This document shows positions 24,148-33,657 of a stretch of 49,876 nt of DNA, piece after piece. The notes beneath the pieces are model-generated. The model saw only the letters and a list, made by a program, of their open reading frames with translations, made no database searches and had not been told where the DNA came from. This stretch comes from Thiofilum flexile DSM 14609. Its GTDB lineage: Bacteria > Pseudomonadota > Gammaproteobacteria > Thiotrichales > Thiotrichaceae. Position 1 is the first letter of the stretch. Every line of letters begins with the position of its first letter. The stretch lies in NCBI RefSeq assembly GCF_000380185.1, contig NZ_KB904761.1, positions 1-49,876 on the forward strand, read 5' to 3'. A program made the translations under genes and the position numbers.

Positions 24148-25245
24148 CTAAGCAGGCTCTTGCTGGGTGGCACAGTGAATACTGCCACCACCTGCGGCGA
24201 TACCATCGACATTGAGCTGCTCTATTTTGCGCTCAGGGAAGGCCTTTTGTATCGCTGCCCGCGCGGCTGAATCGGCAGCCTTATCACCAAACTCCTGCAT
24301 AATCACTGCCCCATTACACACATAAAAGCCAATATAACCACTAGCAAATTCATTATTTAAATATTTAGTGCGAATATCGGTAGGGGCTTCAAGGGTAATG
24401 ATTTGCAGTTTCTTACCTTGTGCATCGGTGGCGGATTTTAATAGCTCTAAATGACGTAGAGTTATCTCATGATCATACGATTGTGGATCAGGATCATAGC
24501 CTGCTAATACGACACCTGGGCGGGCAAAGCGAGCATAAAAGTCCGTATGCCCATCGGTAATATCTTTGCCCTTAATACCGGGTAACCAAATAATTTTATC
24601 CAAGCCTAATAAGGGCATGAGTAAATCTTCAAACTGCGCTTTAGACACCTTAGGATTACGATTTTTATTTAACACACAGCTTTCAGTGATAATTGCGGTC
24701 CCGTGTCCATCCACTTCAATACAGCCCCCTTCCATAATAAGAGAGGTGTTCAAGGCTTTTACGCCAGCTTTTTGAGCCACAAAAGCCGCGACTTTGGCAT
24801 CTAGTTTATGCTCTTGTTTATTACCCCAGCCATTAAAATTAAAATTCACTGCCGCTTTTTGATTTTGATCATTTACCACAAAGGTAGAGCCAGTATCCCG
24901 AATCCAAAGATCATTGATGGGGCAGGTCACTAAACTAATCTTAGGATTAGCCTGTATGAGTTCCTCTGCCATAGCTCGTTCTGATTCACGGACTAAAAGG
25001 GACACAGGCTCATATTTGGCAATAGTAGTGGCAATCAAAGCGAGGCTACGGCGGGTTTCGGGCAAGAGTTTTTTACCCCAAATCGCCTCACTCGCCCCGA
25101 AGGCCATCCAAGTGCGCGTATGCGGCTCACCTTCATCCGGCATACGCCAAGTAGTATCCGTATTAGCCAGTAAACGTTCCATGCCTAATAGCCCTCCGGC
25201 TGACAGTAATAAACTAGTAGTGAGAAAATGGCGACGATTTAACAT
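24148..25245 (-). CDS. Exported agmatine deiminase / peptidylarginine deiminase family protein
   Basis: A 365-aa enzyme of the guanidino-group-modifying superfamily, producing N-carbamoylputrescine from agmatine or citrulline from arginine side chains. NRRHFLTTSLLLSAGG at the N-terminus looks like a Tat signal. Core motifs are DLWIRDTGSTF, NFNFNGWGNK, IMEGGCIEVDG, DITDGHTDFYARF and the catalytic Cys in GGGSIHCATQQ. Export suggests a periplasmic substrate, unlike cytoplasmic AguA. The ATG at 25245 is preferred over the neighbouring TTG; an AAAGGA ribosome site precedes it. Convergent with the DUF2270 gene. Confidence 0.88.
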   Translation of the reverse strand: MLNRRHFLTTSLLLSAGGLLGMERLLANTDTTWRMPDEGEPHTRTWMAFGASEAIWGKKLLPETRRSLALIATTIAKYEPVSLLVRESERAMAEELIQANPKISLVTCPINDLWIRDTGSTFVVNDQNQKAAVNFNFNGWGNKQEHKLDAKVAAFVAQKAGVKALNTSLIMEGGCIEVDGHGTAIITESCVLNKNRNPKVSKAQFEDLLMPLLGLDKIIWLPGIKGKDITDGHTDFYARFARPGVVLAGYDPDPQSYDHEITLRHLELLKSATDAQGKKLQIITLEAPTDIRTKYLNNEFASGYIGFYVCNGAVIMQEFGDKAADSAARAAIQKAFPERKIEQLNVDGIAAGGGSIHCATQQEPA

Positions 25246-25404
25246 CAATTTATATCCTTTCGTGAGTAAGTTAGAAGAGGTTATTAGGTGGGATAAAGGA
25301 GTTCACACGGTTAATCGGAGCACCTGTCCTGTTTTACTACTTAGCTTCCCCTAGTAGCGACGCATGCTACACTATAAGTCATTCTCGATCAGGAGCAGAC
25401 CACT

Positions 25405-26304
25405 ATGCCACCCGCCGTATACCTCAACCCCTTAACCGACTTTGGCTTCAAAAAGCTATTTGGCGAGGAACCGCATAAGGATCTCTTGATCAGCTTTCTC
25501 AATACCTTATTGCCTGAACACCACCAAATTGCTGATTTGCAATACACCAAAAACGAATATCAAGGCATTACCCCTACCGACCGCAAAGCGATTTTCGACC
25601 TCAACTGTATCAGTGATCGGGGTGAGCGTTTTATTGTCGAATTGCAAAAAGTAAAACAACACTTCTTCAAAGATCGTAGTGTGTATTACTCCACTTTTGC
25701 CATTCAAGAACAAGCCCAACGTGGAGATTGGGATTATCGTCTCTCAGCGGTTTATACCATTGGGATTCTGGATTTTCTAATGGATGACGCAGCGACCGAA
25801 GTGCTGTACTACGCCCAACTTAAAGACCAGCGTAATCAGGTTTTCTACGACAAGCTGACCTTTATTTATTTGGTACTACCCCGCTTTACCCTGCAACGGC
25901 GCGAACTCAAGACTTTACAAGACAAATGGCTCTATGCTTTTAAACATCTACATGAATTAGAAACCATCCCAGCAGAACTGCAGGAGAGTGTGTTTCAACG
26001 CATGTTCGATATTGCCCAGCTCTCACAATTCAGTGTCGAGGAGCGCACTGCCTATGAGGATAGCTTAAAGCATTACCGTGATCTCAAGAATGCTACTGAT
26101 ACGGCTCATTCGGAGGGGGTAGAGGAAGGTTTTGGGTTAGGGCTGGAGAAAGGTAAAGAGCTAGGCAAACAAGAGGGTTTGGAAGAGGGGGAACTGCTAG
26201 GACGTATGAAAACCGCTCAAGCTATGTTAGCCAAAGGTATGGCAGTAGCACTTGTGGCAGAGTTGACTGGCCTATCTGTGGAGCAAGTACAGACTTTAGC
26301 TTAG
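25405..26304 (+). CDS. Rpn family nuclease / putative transposase (PD-(D/E)XK), second copy
   Basis: A 299-aa paralogue of the 20068-21033 product, similar at DNA level over the first 200 codons (YLNPLTDFGFKKLFGEEPHK, KAIFDLNC, ERFIVELQK). The C-terminus differs: the Gly/Lys/Glu repeat is shorter (EGVEEGFGLGLEKGKELG) and ends in LVAELTGLSVEQVQTL. An AGGAG ribosome site precedes the ATG. A conserved nuclease part with a changing C-terminus is usual in this family. Confidence 0.9.
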   Translation: MPPAVYLNPLTDFGFKKLFGEEPHKDLLISFLNTLLPEHHQIADLQYTKNEYQGITPTDRKAIFDLNCISDRGERFIVELQKVKQHFFKDRSVYYSTFAIQEQAQRGDWDYRLSAVYTIGILDFLMDDAATEVLYYAQLKDQRNQVFYDKLTFIYLVLPRFTLQRRELKTLQDKWLYAFKHLHELETIPAELQESVFQRMFDIAQLSQFSVEERTAYEDSLKHYRDLKNATDTAHSEGVEEGFGLGLEKGKELGKQEGLEEGELLGRMKTAQAMLAKGMAVALVAELTGLSVEQVQTLA

Positions 26305-26423
26305 GTTTAGCTCAGTTGGATTGAGAATGGAGCATGATCCTTAATTTTTGCAGTTGTAGCCCCTAGTTGGCTTGCGTATGATCTCAAAATACACAACTAA
26401 ATGAGCGTGAGGGTCATATAAGA

Positions 26424-27137
26424 ATGGAACGCTATCACAATATTGTTATTTTAACCGGAGCTGGTATTTCAGCCGAATCAGGGATTAAAACTTTTCGGGC
26501 TAGTGATGGTTTGTGGGAGGGGCATCGAATAGAAGATGTGGCGAGTCCCGAAGGTTTTAAACGTAATCCTAAACTGGTGCAGCAATTTTATAATCAGCGC
26601 CGCGCCCAGTTGAATTCTGGTGTGGTGCAGCCTAATCAGGCACATGCCGCTTTAGCCCGTTTAGAGCAGGAGCTAGCGGGTAAGGTATTAGTTGTTACAC
26701 AAAATGTGGATGACTTACACGAACGAGCCGGTACTCAACAGCTCATTCATATGCACGGCGAGCTAAATAAAGTACGTTGTACCGCCTGTGGTGCCGTATC
26801 AGGTTGGCATACCGATGTGGATGCGAATACGCCTTGTAATAAATGTAGCTCCATAGGTACCTTGCGCCCGCATATTGTGTGGTTTGGCGAAATGCCTTTT
26901 GGCATGGGTAAGATTGAGCAAGCCTTGAAAACCTGTGATTTATTTCTGTCCATTGGCACCTCTGGGCATGTCTATCCAGCGGCAGGATTTGTGCAGGTGG
27001 CGCGTGCAGCGGGGGCGCATACGGTGGAGTTAAATTTAGAGCCGTCCTTGGTGCAGTCTGATTTTCATGAGTCTTATCAAGGTAAGGCCAGTGAGTTAGT
27101 GCCTAAGTATGTAGAGCGCTTATTAAAAGCTGAATAG
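26424..27137 (+). CDS. cobB: NAD-dependent protein deacylase (class III sirtuin)
   Basis: A 237-aa sirtuin that removes acyl groups from lysines with NAD, releasing O-acyl-ADP-ribose. Visible: NAD-binding [14 protein letters not shown] (about residues 11-24), [14 protein letters not shown], the catalytic His in IHMHGEL, a zinc ribbon (CTAC then CNKC), and [11 protein letters not shown]. Length and motif order match the CobB/SIR2 class III type. It starts 120 nt after the Rpn gene; the serine hydrolase gene follows after 30 nt and may be cotranscribed. Confidence 0.95.
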   Translation: MERYHNIVILTGAGISAESGIKTFRASDGLWEGHRIEDVASPEGFKRNPKLVQQFYNQRRAQLNSGVVQPNQAHAALARLEQELAGKVLVVTQNVDDLHERAGTQQLIHMHGELNKVRCTACGAVSGWHTDVDANTPCNKCSSIGTLRPHIVWFGEMPFGMGKIEQALKTCDLFLSIGTSGHVYPAAGFVQVARAAGAHTVELNLEPSLVQSDFHESYQGKASELVPKYVERLLKAE

Positions 27138-27167
27138 GGATTGTTTGAGTGAGCAAGGGAGAGAGTC

Positions 27168-28310
27168 ATGCGTTTAGCGCAAGCCGTGGATGAGGTAATT
27201 GAACAGGCATTAGCCGAGCAGCGTATTGTGGGTACAGTGGTATTAGTGGCACATCAGGGGATAACCACGTATGCCCGCGCTGCTGGTTGGGCGGATCGTG
27301 AAGCACAGACACCGACTTATCTCGATACTATTTTTCGCTGGGCGTCTTTGACTAAGCCCGTGGTGTCAGTGGCGGCGATGTGTTTAATAGCAGAAGGAAA
27401 GCTGCAATTAGATGACTCAGTAACGGATTATCTACCCGCGTTTCGCCCGCGTTTAGCTGATGGATCAACCCCAGTTATTACTATTCGCCACTTATTGACG
27501 CATACCGCCGGTTTGGGCTATCGCTTTATGCAAAAAGAGGGCGATTATCATACTTATCAAGTATCCGATGGCTTAGATAACTCTGGTCTGACCCTAGCGC
27601 AAAATATCGCGGCGATTAGTCAAACCCAATTATTTTCTCCCCCCGGAACCGCTTGGCGGTATTCGGTAGCTACCGATGTATTAGGGCATGTCTTAGAGCA
27701 GATTACCGGCAAGCCCTTGCAAACGATTATTGCTGAGCGGATTACTGACCCCTTAAAAATGTCGGATAGTGCATTTTATATCGCCCCCAATAAGGCCGCA
27801 CGGGTAGCGAGTGCTTATGCCGATGGTAAACCTACCCCCACTAAAATGGGAGTGGAGCATCGTTTGCCTTTTGCTAATTTAGGCGAGGTGGTCTATAGCC
27901 CCGCGCGAGTGTTTAATCCACAAGCCTTTGCCGGTGGGGGCGGCGGTATGAGCGGTACAGCATCAGATTTATTGAAACTGTTAGAAACTATTAGAACAGG
28001 GGGCGGTAAGCTGCTGCCTTTGGAATATGCTCAAGCCTTATTACAAAATCAGATTGGCGATTTATATGTGAATATGAAGGGAGCCGGTTGGGGCTTTAGT
28101 TTTATGGGTGCTGTCGTAACTGATCCTAGTCAAGCGAATACTACGCTTTCCAAAGGGAGTGTGCGTTGGGGGGGGGTGTATGGTAATGCTTGGTTTATTG
28201 ATCCTAGTCGTGAATTAAGTGTGGTAGCACTGACCAATACCTCCGTTGAGGGGACTTCAGGTTTATTCCCGCAGCAGTTAACCGATGCTATTACAGGAGC
28301 GGTCGCTTGA
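27168..28310 (+). CDS. Beta-lactamase-family serine hydrolase (class C-like)
   Basis: A 380-aa protein of the beta-lactamase/transpeptidase-like family, which includes esterases and peptidases. The nucleophile Ser is in RWASLTKPVVS (SxxK near residue 61); WRYSVATDVLGHVLEQ is the equivalent of the Y-x-N region (here YSV). No signal peptide is visible, arguing against a true periplasmic beta-lactamase and for a cytoplasmic esterase. AAGGGAG precedes the ATG. Its stop overlaps the BenE start. Confidence 0.88.
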   Translation: MRLAQAVDEVIEQALAEQRIVGTVVLVAHQGITTYARAAGWADREAQTPTYLDTIFRWASLTKPVVSVAAMCLIAEGKLQLDDSVTDYLPAFRPRLADGSTPVITIRHLLTHTAGLGYRFMQKEGDYHTYQVSDGLDNSGLTLAQNIAAISQTQLFSPPGTAWRYSVATDVLGHVLEQITGKPLQTIIAERITDPLKMSDSAFYIAPNKAARVASAYADGKPTPTKMGVEHRLPFANLGEVVYSPARVFNPQAFAGGGGGMSGTASDLLKLLETIRTGGGKLLPLEYAQALLQNQIGDLYVNMKGAGWGFSFMGAVVTDPSQANTTLSKGSVRWGGVYGNAWFIDPSRELSVVALTNTSVEGTSGLFPQQLTDAITGAVA

Positions 28311-29476
28311 GTTTAAAACAGTTACGTCTAGAGCATATTGTCGCGGGGTTTGTGGCAGTATTGGTGGGGTATGCCAGTTCAGCGGCGATTATCTTTCAAG
28401 CCGCTCATGCCGCAGGAGCAACTCAAGCACAAATGAGTTCATGGCTATGGGCTTTAGGGCTAGGGGCGGGTCTCACCTCCATTGGCTTATCGCTGTATTA
28501 TCGCTCTCCGGTATTAACCGCATGGTCAACGCCAGGGGCTGCTTTACTAGCGACCAGTCTAACGGGTGTATCGCTGAGTGATGCGACGGGGGCGTTTATG
28601 GTCGCGGCCTTACTGATTATTATCAGCGGGGCTACGGGATGGTTTGAGCGTGTCATGTCACGTATCCCGTTGGCTTTGGCCGCGGCACTCTTAGCAGGGG
28701 TCTTAGTACGCTTTGGCTTAGATACCTTTACCTCGCTTCAAGCTCAGCCTTTATTGGTTGGGGTGATGCTGCTGACTTATTTACTAGCGAAACGCTGGTT
28801 AGCACGTTATGCCATTGTATTAGTGCTTAGCGTGGGGATAGGGTTGGCCTACTATTTGGGTTTGCTGCATTTAGATCAAGTATCTTTCGGGTGGACTAAA
28901 CCAGAATTCGTCATGCCGACGTGGAATTTAGCGGTGATTTTAAGTGTGGGTATTCCGCTTTTTATTGTCACCATGACCTCGCAAAATATGCCCGGTATTG
29001 CAGCGATTCGCGCTTCGGGTTATCACACTCCTATTTCGCCGACATTAACATGGACGGGGATTGCGACCTTAGTCTTAGCCCCTTTTGGTGGGTTTGCCTT
29101 AAATCTAGCGGCGATTACCGCTGCCATTTGCATGAGTAAAGAGGCCGGGGAAAATCCCGATAACCGTTATTGGTCAGCCGTGGTAGCAGGCATTTTCTAT
29201 TGTATTAATGGCTTATTAGGGGCAACGGTTATTGCTTTGCTCATTGCTTTACCCAAAGAGTTAGTTATGGCAGTAGCAGGCTTGGCCTTATTAGGCACGA
29301 TTAGCAATAGCTTGACCATGGCCTTGAAAGAGGAGAGTCATCGCGAGGCAGCACTGATTACCTTTTTAGTGACGGCTTCGGGTATGAGTCTTTGGGGCGT
29401 GGGTTCGGCCTTTTGGGCTTTGGTCGCGGGGGTTTTGGCATTGGCAATTACCCGATTTTCAGTTCAAAAAAGTTAA
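28307..29476 (+). CDS. benE: BenE family benzoate/H+ symporter
   Basis: A 389-aa inner-membrane transporter with about twelve hydrophobic segments. Family marks: ASSAAIIFQAAHAAGATQAQMSSWLWAL near the N-terminus, YYRSPVLTAWSTPGAALL, TSQNMPGIAAIRASGYH, and PFGGFALNLAAITAAICMSKEA. The likely start is TTG at 28307, overlapping the preceding stop (TTGA) with AGGAG about 7 nt upstream, so the two genes are coupled. No benzoate catabolic gene is nearby, so the true substrate is open. Confidence 0.9.
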   Translation: MSLKQLRLEHIVAGFVAVLVGYASSAAIIFQAAHAAGATQAQMSSWLWALGLGAGLTSIGLSLYYRSPVLTAWSTPGAALLATSLTGVSLSDATGAFMVAALLIIISGATGWFERVMSRIPLALAAALLAGVLVRFGLDTFTSLQAQPLLVGVMLLTYLLAKRWLARYAIVLVLSVGIGLAYYLGLLHLDQVSFGWTKPEFVMPTWNLAVILSVGIPLFIVTMTSQNMPGIAAIRASGYHTPISPTLTWTGIATLVLAPFGGFALNLAAITAAICMSKEAGENPDNRYWSAVVAGIFYCINGLLGATVIALLIALPKELVMAVAGLALLGTISNSLTMALKEESHREAALITFLVTASGMSLWGVGSAFWALVAGVLALAITRFSVQKS

Positions 29477-29881
29477 AATACTTTTTTGAACTAATCGCTC
29501 AGTTCCCAGTCTAAGCTGAACGTGATATTCTTAACCTTGTAACCTTCTTTTATGAGTGATAATCCGGTGTACTGTTTAGCTTAATTTTACCCATCACACA
29601 ATTTTAAACCATCGCCTTGGCTATATAGTGCAAGCGATTTTTTAATAAATTGTCGTTGAATAATACATTTTCAGTGTGCTAAGGGATTACCACTTTACCT
29701 CAATATAGTCTACAATCAGCACCCTTGCCGTAGGTGCAGTTTTTAATTGTCGCTTTACCTTAGGCAAATGCCTAGACGGGGACATTGCAGTTTGGGCTAT
29801 GAGTGGGTAATACCACTTCCCGCAGCGCATTAACCAACACATTCTGCCTGCTGGCTAATGAATTTAAACTAGAGAATAGAT
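29477..29881. other. Leader and promoter region of the second EF-G gene
   Basis: No gene seen. It contains a perfect TAGGCA-AA-TGCCTA palindrome (29761-29774), about 110 bp before the start codon, and a TACAAT hexamer near 29711 that could be a -10 element with a weak -35. The long leader could carry regulation, but no known riboswitch is recognised. Confidence 0.4.
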
Positions 29882-31978
29882 ATGACAGACCTCTCGCTTT
29901 ATCGCAACATCGGTATTTTCGCCCACGTCGACGCGGGCAAAACTACAACCACTGAACGTATTTTGAAGCTCACGGGTAAAATCCATAAGCTCGGTGAAGT
30001 CCATGATGGTGAGTCCACAATGGACTTCATGGAACAAGAAGCTGAGCGCGGAATCACTATTCAATCGGCTGCAACGACTTGCCAATGGAAAGGGCACCGT
30101 TTCAATGTGATTGATACCCCCGGACACGTTGACTTCACCATTGAAGTATATCGTTCATTAAAAGTACTCGATGGCGGTATCGGTGTGTTCTGCGGTTCTG
30201 GCGGTGTAGAGCCTCAATCCGAAACTAACTGGCGCTATGCGAATGACTCTAAAGTCTCGCGTTTGATTTATGTGAATAAACTCGACCGTATCGGTGCAGA
30301 TTATTATCGCGTTATTAAACAAGTTGAAGAAGTCCTCGGTGCTAAACCTTTACCGATGACCTTACCGATTGGTACAGAAGATACCTTCGTCGGTGTCGTG
30401 GATGTGCTGACCCGTAAGGCTTGGGTTTGGGACGATTCTGGCGATCCAATGAACTACACCATTGAAGACGTACCGGCGGATATGGTTGAGTTAGTCGAAG
30501 AATGGCGTGAAAAGATGATCGAAACTGCCGTTGAGCAAGACGATGATCTGATGGAAGCTTATTTAAATGGTGAAGAGCCCTCTATCGAAGACCTCAAGCT
30601 TTGTATTCGTAAGGGTACCATTAAAATGGACTTCTTCCCGACTTATGCTGGTTCATCCTTTAAAAACAAAGGCGTGCAACTGGTATTAGATGGGGTAGTG
30701 GATTATTTACCTAATCCGACAGAAGTTAATCCTCAGCCTGAGACCGATGAAGAAGGTAAGGAAACGGGTACTTTTGCGATTGTTGATGCTGATCGCCCTT
30801 TACGTGCCTTAGTCTTTAAGATTATGGATGACCGCTTTGGTGCCTTGAACTTTATTCGTATTTACTCTGGTCGCTTGAAAAAAGGCGATACCATTTTAAA
30901 TACCTTTACTGGCAAGACTGAGCGTGTAGGCCGTATGGTTGAGATGCACGCGAATGATCGGAATGAGATCGAATCAGCGCAAGCGGGTGATATCGTTGCC
31001 TTAATCGGTTTGAAAAACGTACAAACCGGTCATACTTTAGCCGATCCTGATCATCCAGCGACTCTAGAGCCAATGGTATTCCCTGATCCTGTTATCTCGA
31101 TTGCGATTGCACCGAAAAACAAAGGTGCCTCTGAGAAAATGGGTGTAGCACTGGGCAAAATGGTTCAGGAAGATCCTTCTTTCCGTGTTGAAACGGATGA
31201 AGACAGTGGCGAGACCATCATTAAAGGGATGGGTGAGCTGCACTTAGACATTAAAGTAGACATTTTACGTCGTACTCATGGTGTCGAAGTTGAGGTTGGT
31301 AAACCACAAGTCGCTTATCGTGAAACCATTACTCAAGCGGTTGATGACAGCTACACGCATAAAAAGCAATCGGGTGGTTCAGGTCAATACGGTCGTATTG
31401 ATTACACCATTGAGCCGAATGAGCCGGGTGCAGGTTTTGCGTTTGAGTCGGTGGTTACGGGTGGTAACGTACCGCGTGAATACTGGCCTGCTGTACAAAA
31501 AGGCTTCGATGCCAGTATGGCCAAGGGCGTGCTAGCCGGTTATCCTTGCTTGGATGTGAAAGTTACCTTACGCGACGGTGCTTACCATGCGGTTGACTCG
31601 TCTGCACTAGCCTTCGAGATTGCGGCTAAAGGTGCTTATCGTCAAACTATTCCTAAAGCCGGTCCTCAATTACTAGAGCCGATTATGAAGATTGACGTAT
31701 TCACCCCAGCGGATCATGTCGGTGATGTGATCGGTGACTTAAACCGTCGTCGCGCTATGATTAAATCTCAAGAGCCAGGTGCTACCGGGGTTCGGGTTAA
31801 ATCAGAAGCGCCACTGTCTGAAATGTTTGGCTATATCGGTGATTTACGGACTATGACTTCAGGTCGTGGTCAATTCTCGATGGAGTTCTCTCATTACGCA
31901 CCTTGCCCACGTAATGTGGCTGAGACCGTGATTAAAGAAGCTAACGAGCGCCGTAAAGCGGCTGAAGCGGCTAAATAA
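29882..31978 (+). CDS. fusA: Elongation factor G, second (EF-G2-like) copy
   Basis: A 698-aa translational GTPase. G motifs: [13 protein letters not shown] (G1), RGITI (G2), DTPGH (G3), NKLD (G4). Domain IV is intact ([17 protein letters not shown]), as is the C-terminal [16 protein letters not shown]. Segments [29 protein letters not shown] and [18 protein letters not shown] resemble the second EF-G of Vibrio rather than the str-operon copy. No rpsL, rpsG or tuf is nearby. Ribosome recycling or stress translation are possible roles (inference). A terminator follows. Confidence 0.95.
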   Translation: MTDLSLYRNIGIFAHVDAGKTTTTERILKLTGKIHKLGEVHDGESTMDFMEQEAERGITIQSAATTCQWKGHRFNVIDTPGHVDFTIEVYRSLKVLDGGIGVFCGSGGVEPQSETNWRYANDSKVSRLIYVNKLDRIGADYYRVIKQVEEVLGAKPLPMTLPIGTEDTFVGVVDVLTRKAWVWDDSGDPMNYTIEDVPADMVELVEEWREKMIETAVEQDDDLMEAYLNGEEPSIEDLKLCIRKGTIKMDFFPTYAGSSFKNKGVQLVLDGVVDYLPNPTEVNPQPETDEEGKETGTFAIVDADRPLRALVFKIMDDRFGALNFIRIYSGRLKKGDTILNTFTGKTERVGRMVEMHANDRNEIESAQAGDIVALIGLKNVQTGHTLADPDHPATLEPMVFPDPVISIAIAPKNKGASEKMGVALGKMVQEDPSFRVETDEDSGETIIKGMGELHLDIKVDILRRTHGVEVEVGKPQVAYRETITQAVDDSYTHKKQSGGSGQYGRIDYTIEPNEPGAGFAFESVVTGGNVPREYWPAVQKGFDASMAKGVLAGYPCLDVKVTLRDGAYHAVDSSALAFEIAAKGAYRQTIPKAGPQLLEPIMKIDVFTPADHVGDVIGDLNRRRAMIKSQEPGATGVRVKSEAPLSEMFGYIGDLRTMTSGRGQFSMEFSHYAPCPRNVAETVIKEANERRKAAEAAK

Positions 31979-32017
31979 TTAAGTTTTGCTTAATTTTTAG
32001 CGCTTAGGCTAGTAAAC

Positions 32018-32053
32018 AAAAGCCACCTAACGTTCTGTTAGGTGGCTTTTTTT
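32018..32053 (+). terminator. Strong Rho-independent terminator after EF-G2
   Basis: A perfect 14-bp stem (AAAAGCCACCTAAC at 32018-32031 with its complement at 32037-32050), 5-nt loop, then further Ts. Confidence 0.95.
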
Positions 32054-32124
32054 ATGTTACACTAGCGCCCCATTCAAGCGCCTGTTGCGGCGTAATGCTT
32101 TTTTAAAAAATTGGAATCCTGACC

Positions 32125-32913
32125 ATGCACCCCATGCTCTATATTGCGATTAAGGCCGCTCGTGAAGCAGGCGAATTAATCAGTCGTTATGCGAATAAAG
32201 TTGATCAGCTCAAAATCGATCAAAAAGACCCGAATGATTTTGTGAGTGAAATTGATCGCCAAGCTGAGCGTACCATTGTCAGTATTCTGCGCCGCGCCTA
32301 CCCAGAACACACCATTATGGGGGAAGAGTTTGGACGCCAAGGCCAAAATGACTCGGACTATGAGTGGGTGATTGATCCTTTAGATGGCACCACCAATTAT
32401 CTACGCAGCTTAGGGCATTGCGCGGTATCCATTGCCTTAAAAACCAAAGGGCGTGTTACACAAGGCGTGGTGTTTGATCCGATTCGTGATGAGTTATTTG
32501 CTGCCTCCCGTGGGGATGGTGCTACCCTGAATAATCGCCGTATTCGTGTTTCTAATTTAACCACTATGCAAGGTGCTTTATTAGCAACGGGGATTCCTTT
32601 TCGCGCCGGACAGAATTTAGAGCTATATTTAGAAACAATGAAGGTATTAGTGCCTAATACCGCCGGAGTCAGACGCGCCGGAGCGGCAGCACTGGATCTC
32701 GCTTATGTCGCTTGTGGACGCTACGATGGTTTTTGGGAGTTTAATTTACATGAATGGGATATGGCAGCAGGTATACTCTTGATTCAAGAAGCCGGTGGAT
32801 TAGTAGGTGACTTACAAGGTGGCAATAGCCATTTAAGTACCGGCAATGTCTTAGCCGCTAACCCCAAGGTCTTTAAAGAAATGGTTCAGCGTCTGCATCC
32901 TGTTTTGAGCTAG
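32125..32913 (+). CDS. suhB: Inositol-1-monophosphatase SuhB
   Basis: A 262-aa Mg-dependent phosphatase of the IMPase family; in gammaproteobacteria SuhB also binds the rRNA antitermination complex. Metal-site motifs: GEEFG (Glu near residue 67), DPLDGTTNYLR (near 87-97), and the late WDMAAG. N-terminal AIKAAREAGELI and C-terminal LAANPKVFKEMV match SuhB, and length is usual. The lipoprotein gene follows 22 nt downstream. Confidence 0.95.
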   Translation: MHPMLYIAIKAAREAGELISRYANKVDQLKIDQKDPNDFVSEIDRQAERTIVSILRRAYPEHTIMGEEFGRQGQNDSDYEWVIDPLDGTTNYLRSLGHCAVSIALKTKGRVTQGVVFDPIRDELFAASRGDGATLNNRRIRVSNLTTMQGALLATGIPFRAGQNLELYLETMKVLVPNTAGVRRAGAAALDLAYVACGRYDGFWEFNLHEWDMAAGILLIQEAGGLVGDLQGGNSHLSTGNVLAANPKVFKEMVQRLHPVLS

Positions 32914-32935
32914 CTCACACCGTTTGGGGTTAATT

Positions 32936-33628
32936 ATGTTACGTAAAGTGTGGTTCATTGTATTACTTGCCATAGGACTTAGCGCCTGTGATACCTCCAC
33001 GCAATCAGAACCGAAAACACCCGTAACACCAATACCCAATGATCAGCCCATTAGCAAACCTGTACGTTTGCCCACCTTGACGATTCCCCCTTATACCTTA
33101 GAGGGGGATGACACCGAGCCGTTACCGGGTTTGGGCGAGCCAGCCGAAGAAGATCTATCGGATTTACGTTTACATTATTATGTGACAAGTAATGTTGCCT
33201 ATATCGATATCACCGTGGAATATGGCGAATTACGCTATACTTTTTTCCCTGATTTACAAGGTAAATGCTTAAAATGGCGAAAAGCAGAACCGTGCTGGAG
33301 AAAAAATGATTTAGAAACCATAGGCAAAGTATTAACACAAGAAGATTTAGATAACCTAACCTCCATTATTATAGAAAATAAAGTACTAGAATTAGATAAA
33401 GACGAATATGGTGCAGGGAAAAAACGCCGTAAAGATAGTCAATCCTATACGATTAATCTTGATAAAACGGAACGCAATATTAGCTATTATCCTGCTCCTT
33501 TAGCGGAGAAAAAACCAGAAGGTTTAGCAAGAATAGAAACCGCCTTATTACAATATGCCCGTGATTTAGAGGCGGAAACTTATTATCCCGCCCCAGGATT
33601 AATACCCAATCAGCCCGGAGCGGAGTAG
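32936..33628 (+). CDS. Putative lipoprotein
   Basis: A 230-aa protein with a lipoprotein signal (MLRKVWFIVLLAIGLSAC, lipobox LSAC). A Pro/Thr-rich spacer leads to a domain with YHYVTSNVAYIDITVEYG-like strands and EDLDNLTSIIIENKVLELD. The family is not recognised. GGGGT lies 5 nt before the ATG at 32936; the 4-codon longer form is less likely. Probably an envelope protein cotranscribed with suhB. Confidence 0.75.
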   Translation: MLRKVWFIVLLAIGLSACDTSTQSEPKTPVTPIPNDQPISKPVRLPTLTIPPYTLEGDDTEPLPGLGEPAEEDLSDLRLHYYVTSNVAYIDITVEYGELRYTFFPDLQGKCLKWRKAEPCWRKNDLETIGKVLTQEDLDNLTSIIIENKVLELDKDEYGAGKKRRKDSQSYTINLDKTERNISYYPAPLAEKKPEGLARIETALLQYARDLEAETYYPAPGLIPNQPGAE

Positions 33629-33657
33629 TCGCTCTAAAGTGAGCACTATTTAACTAT

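Noticed and set aside
27168-28310. Antibiotic-resistance beta-lactamase
   Set aside because: It lacks a signal peptide and has YSV instead of YxN. The broad serine-hydrolase family is a safer call.
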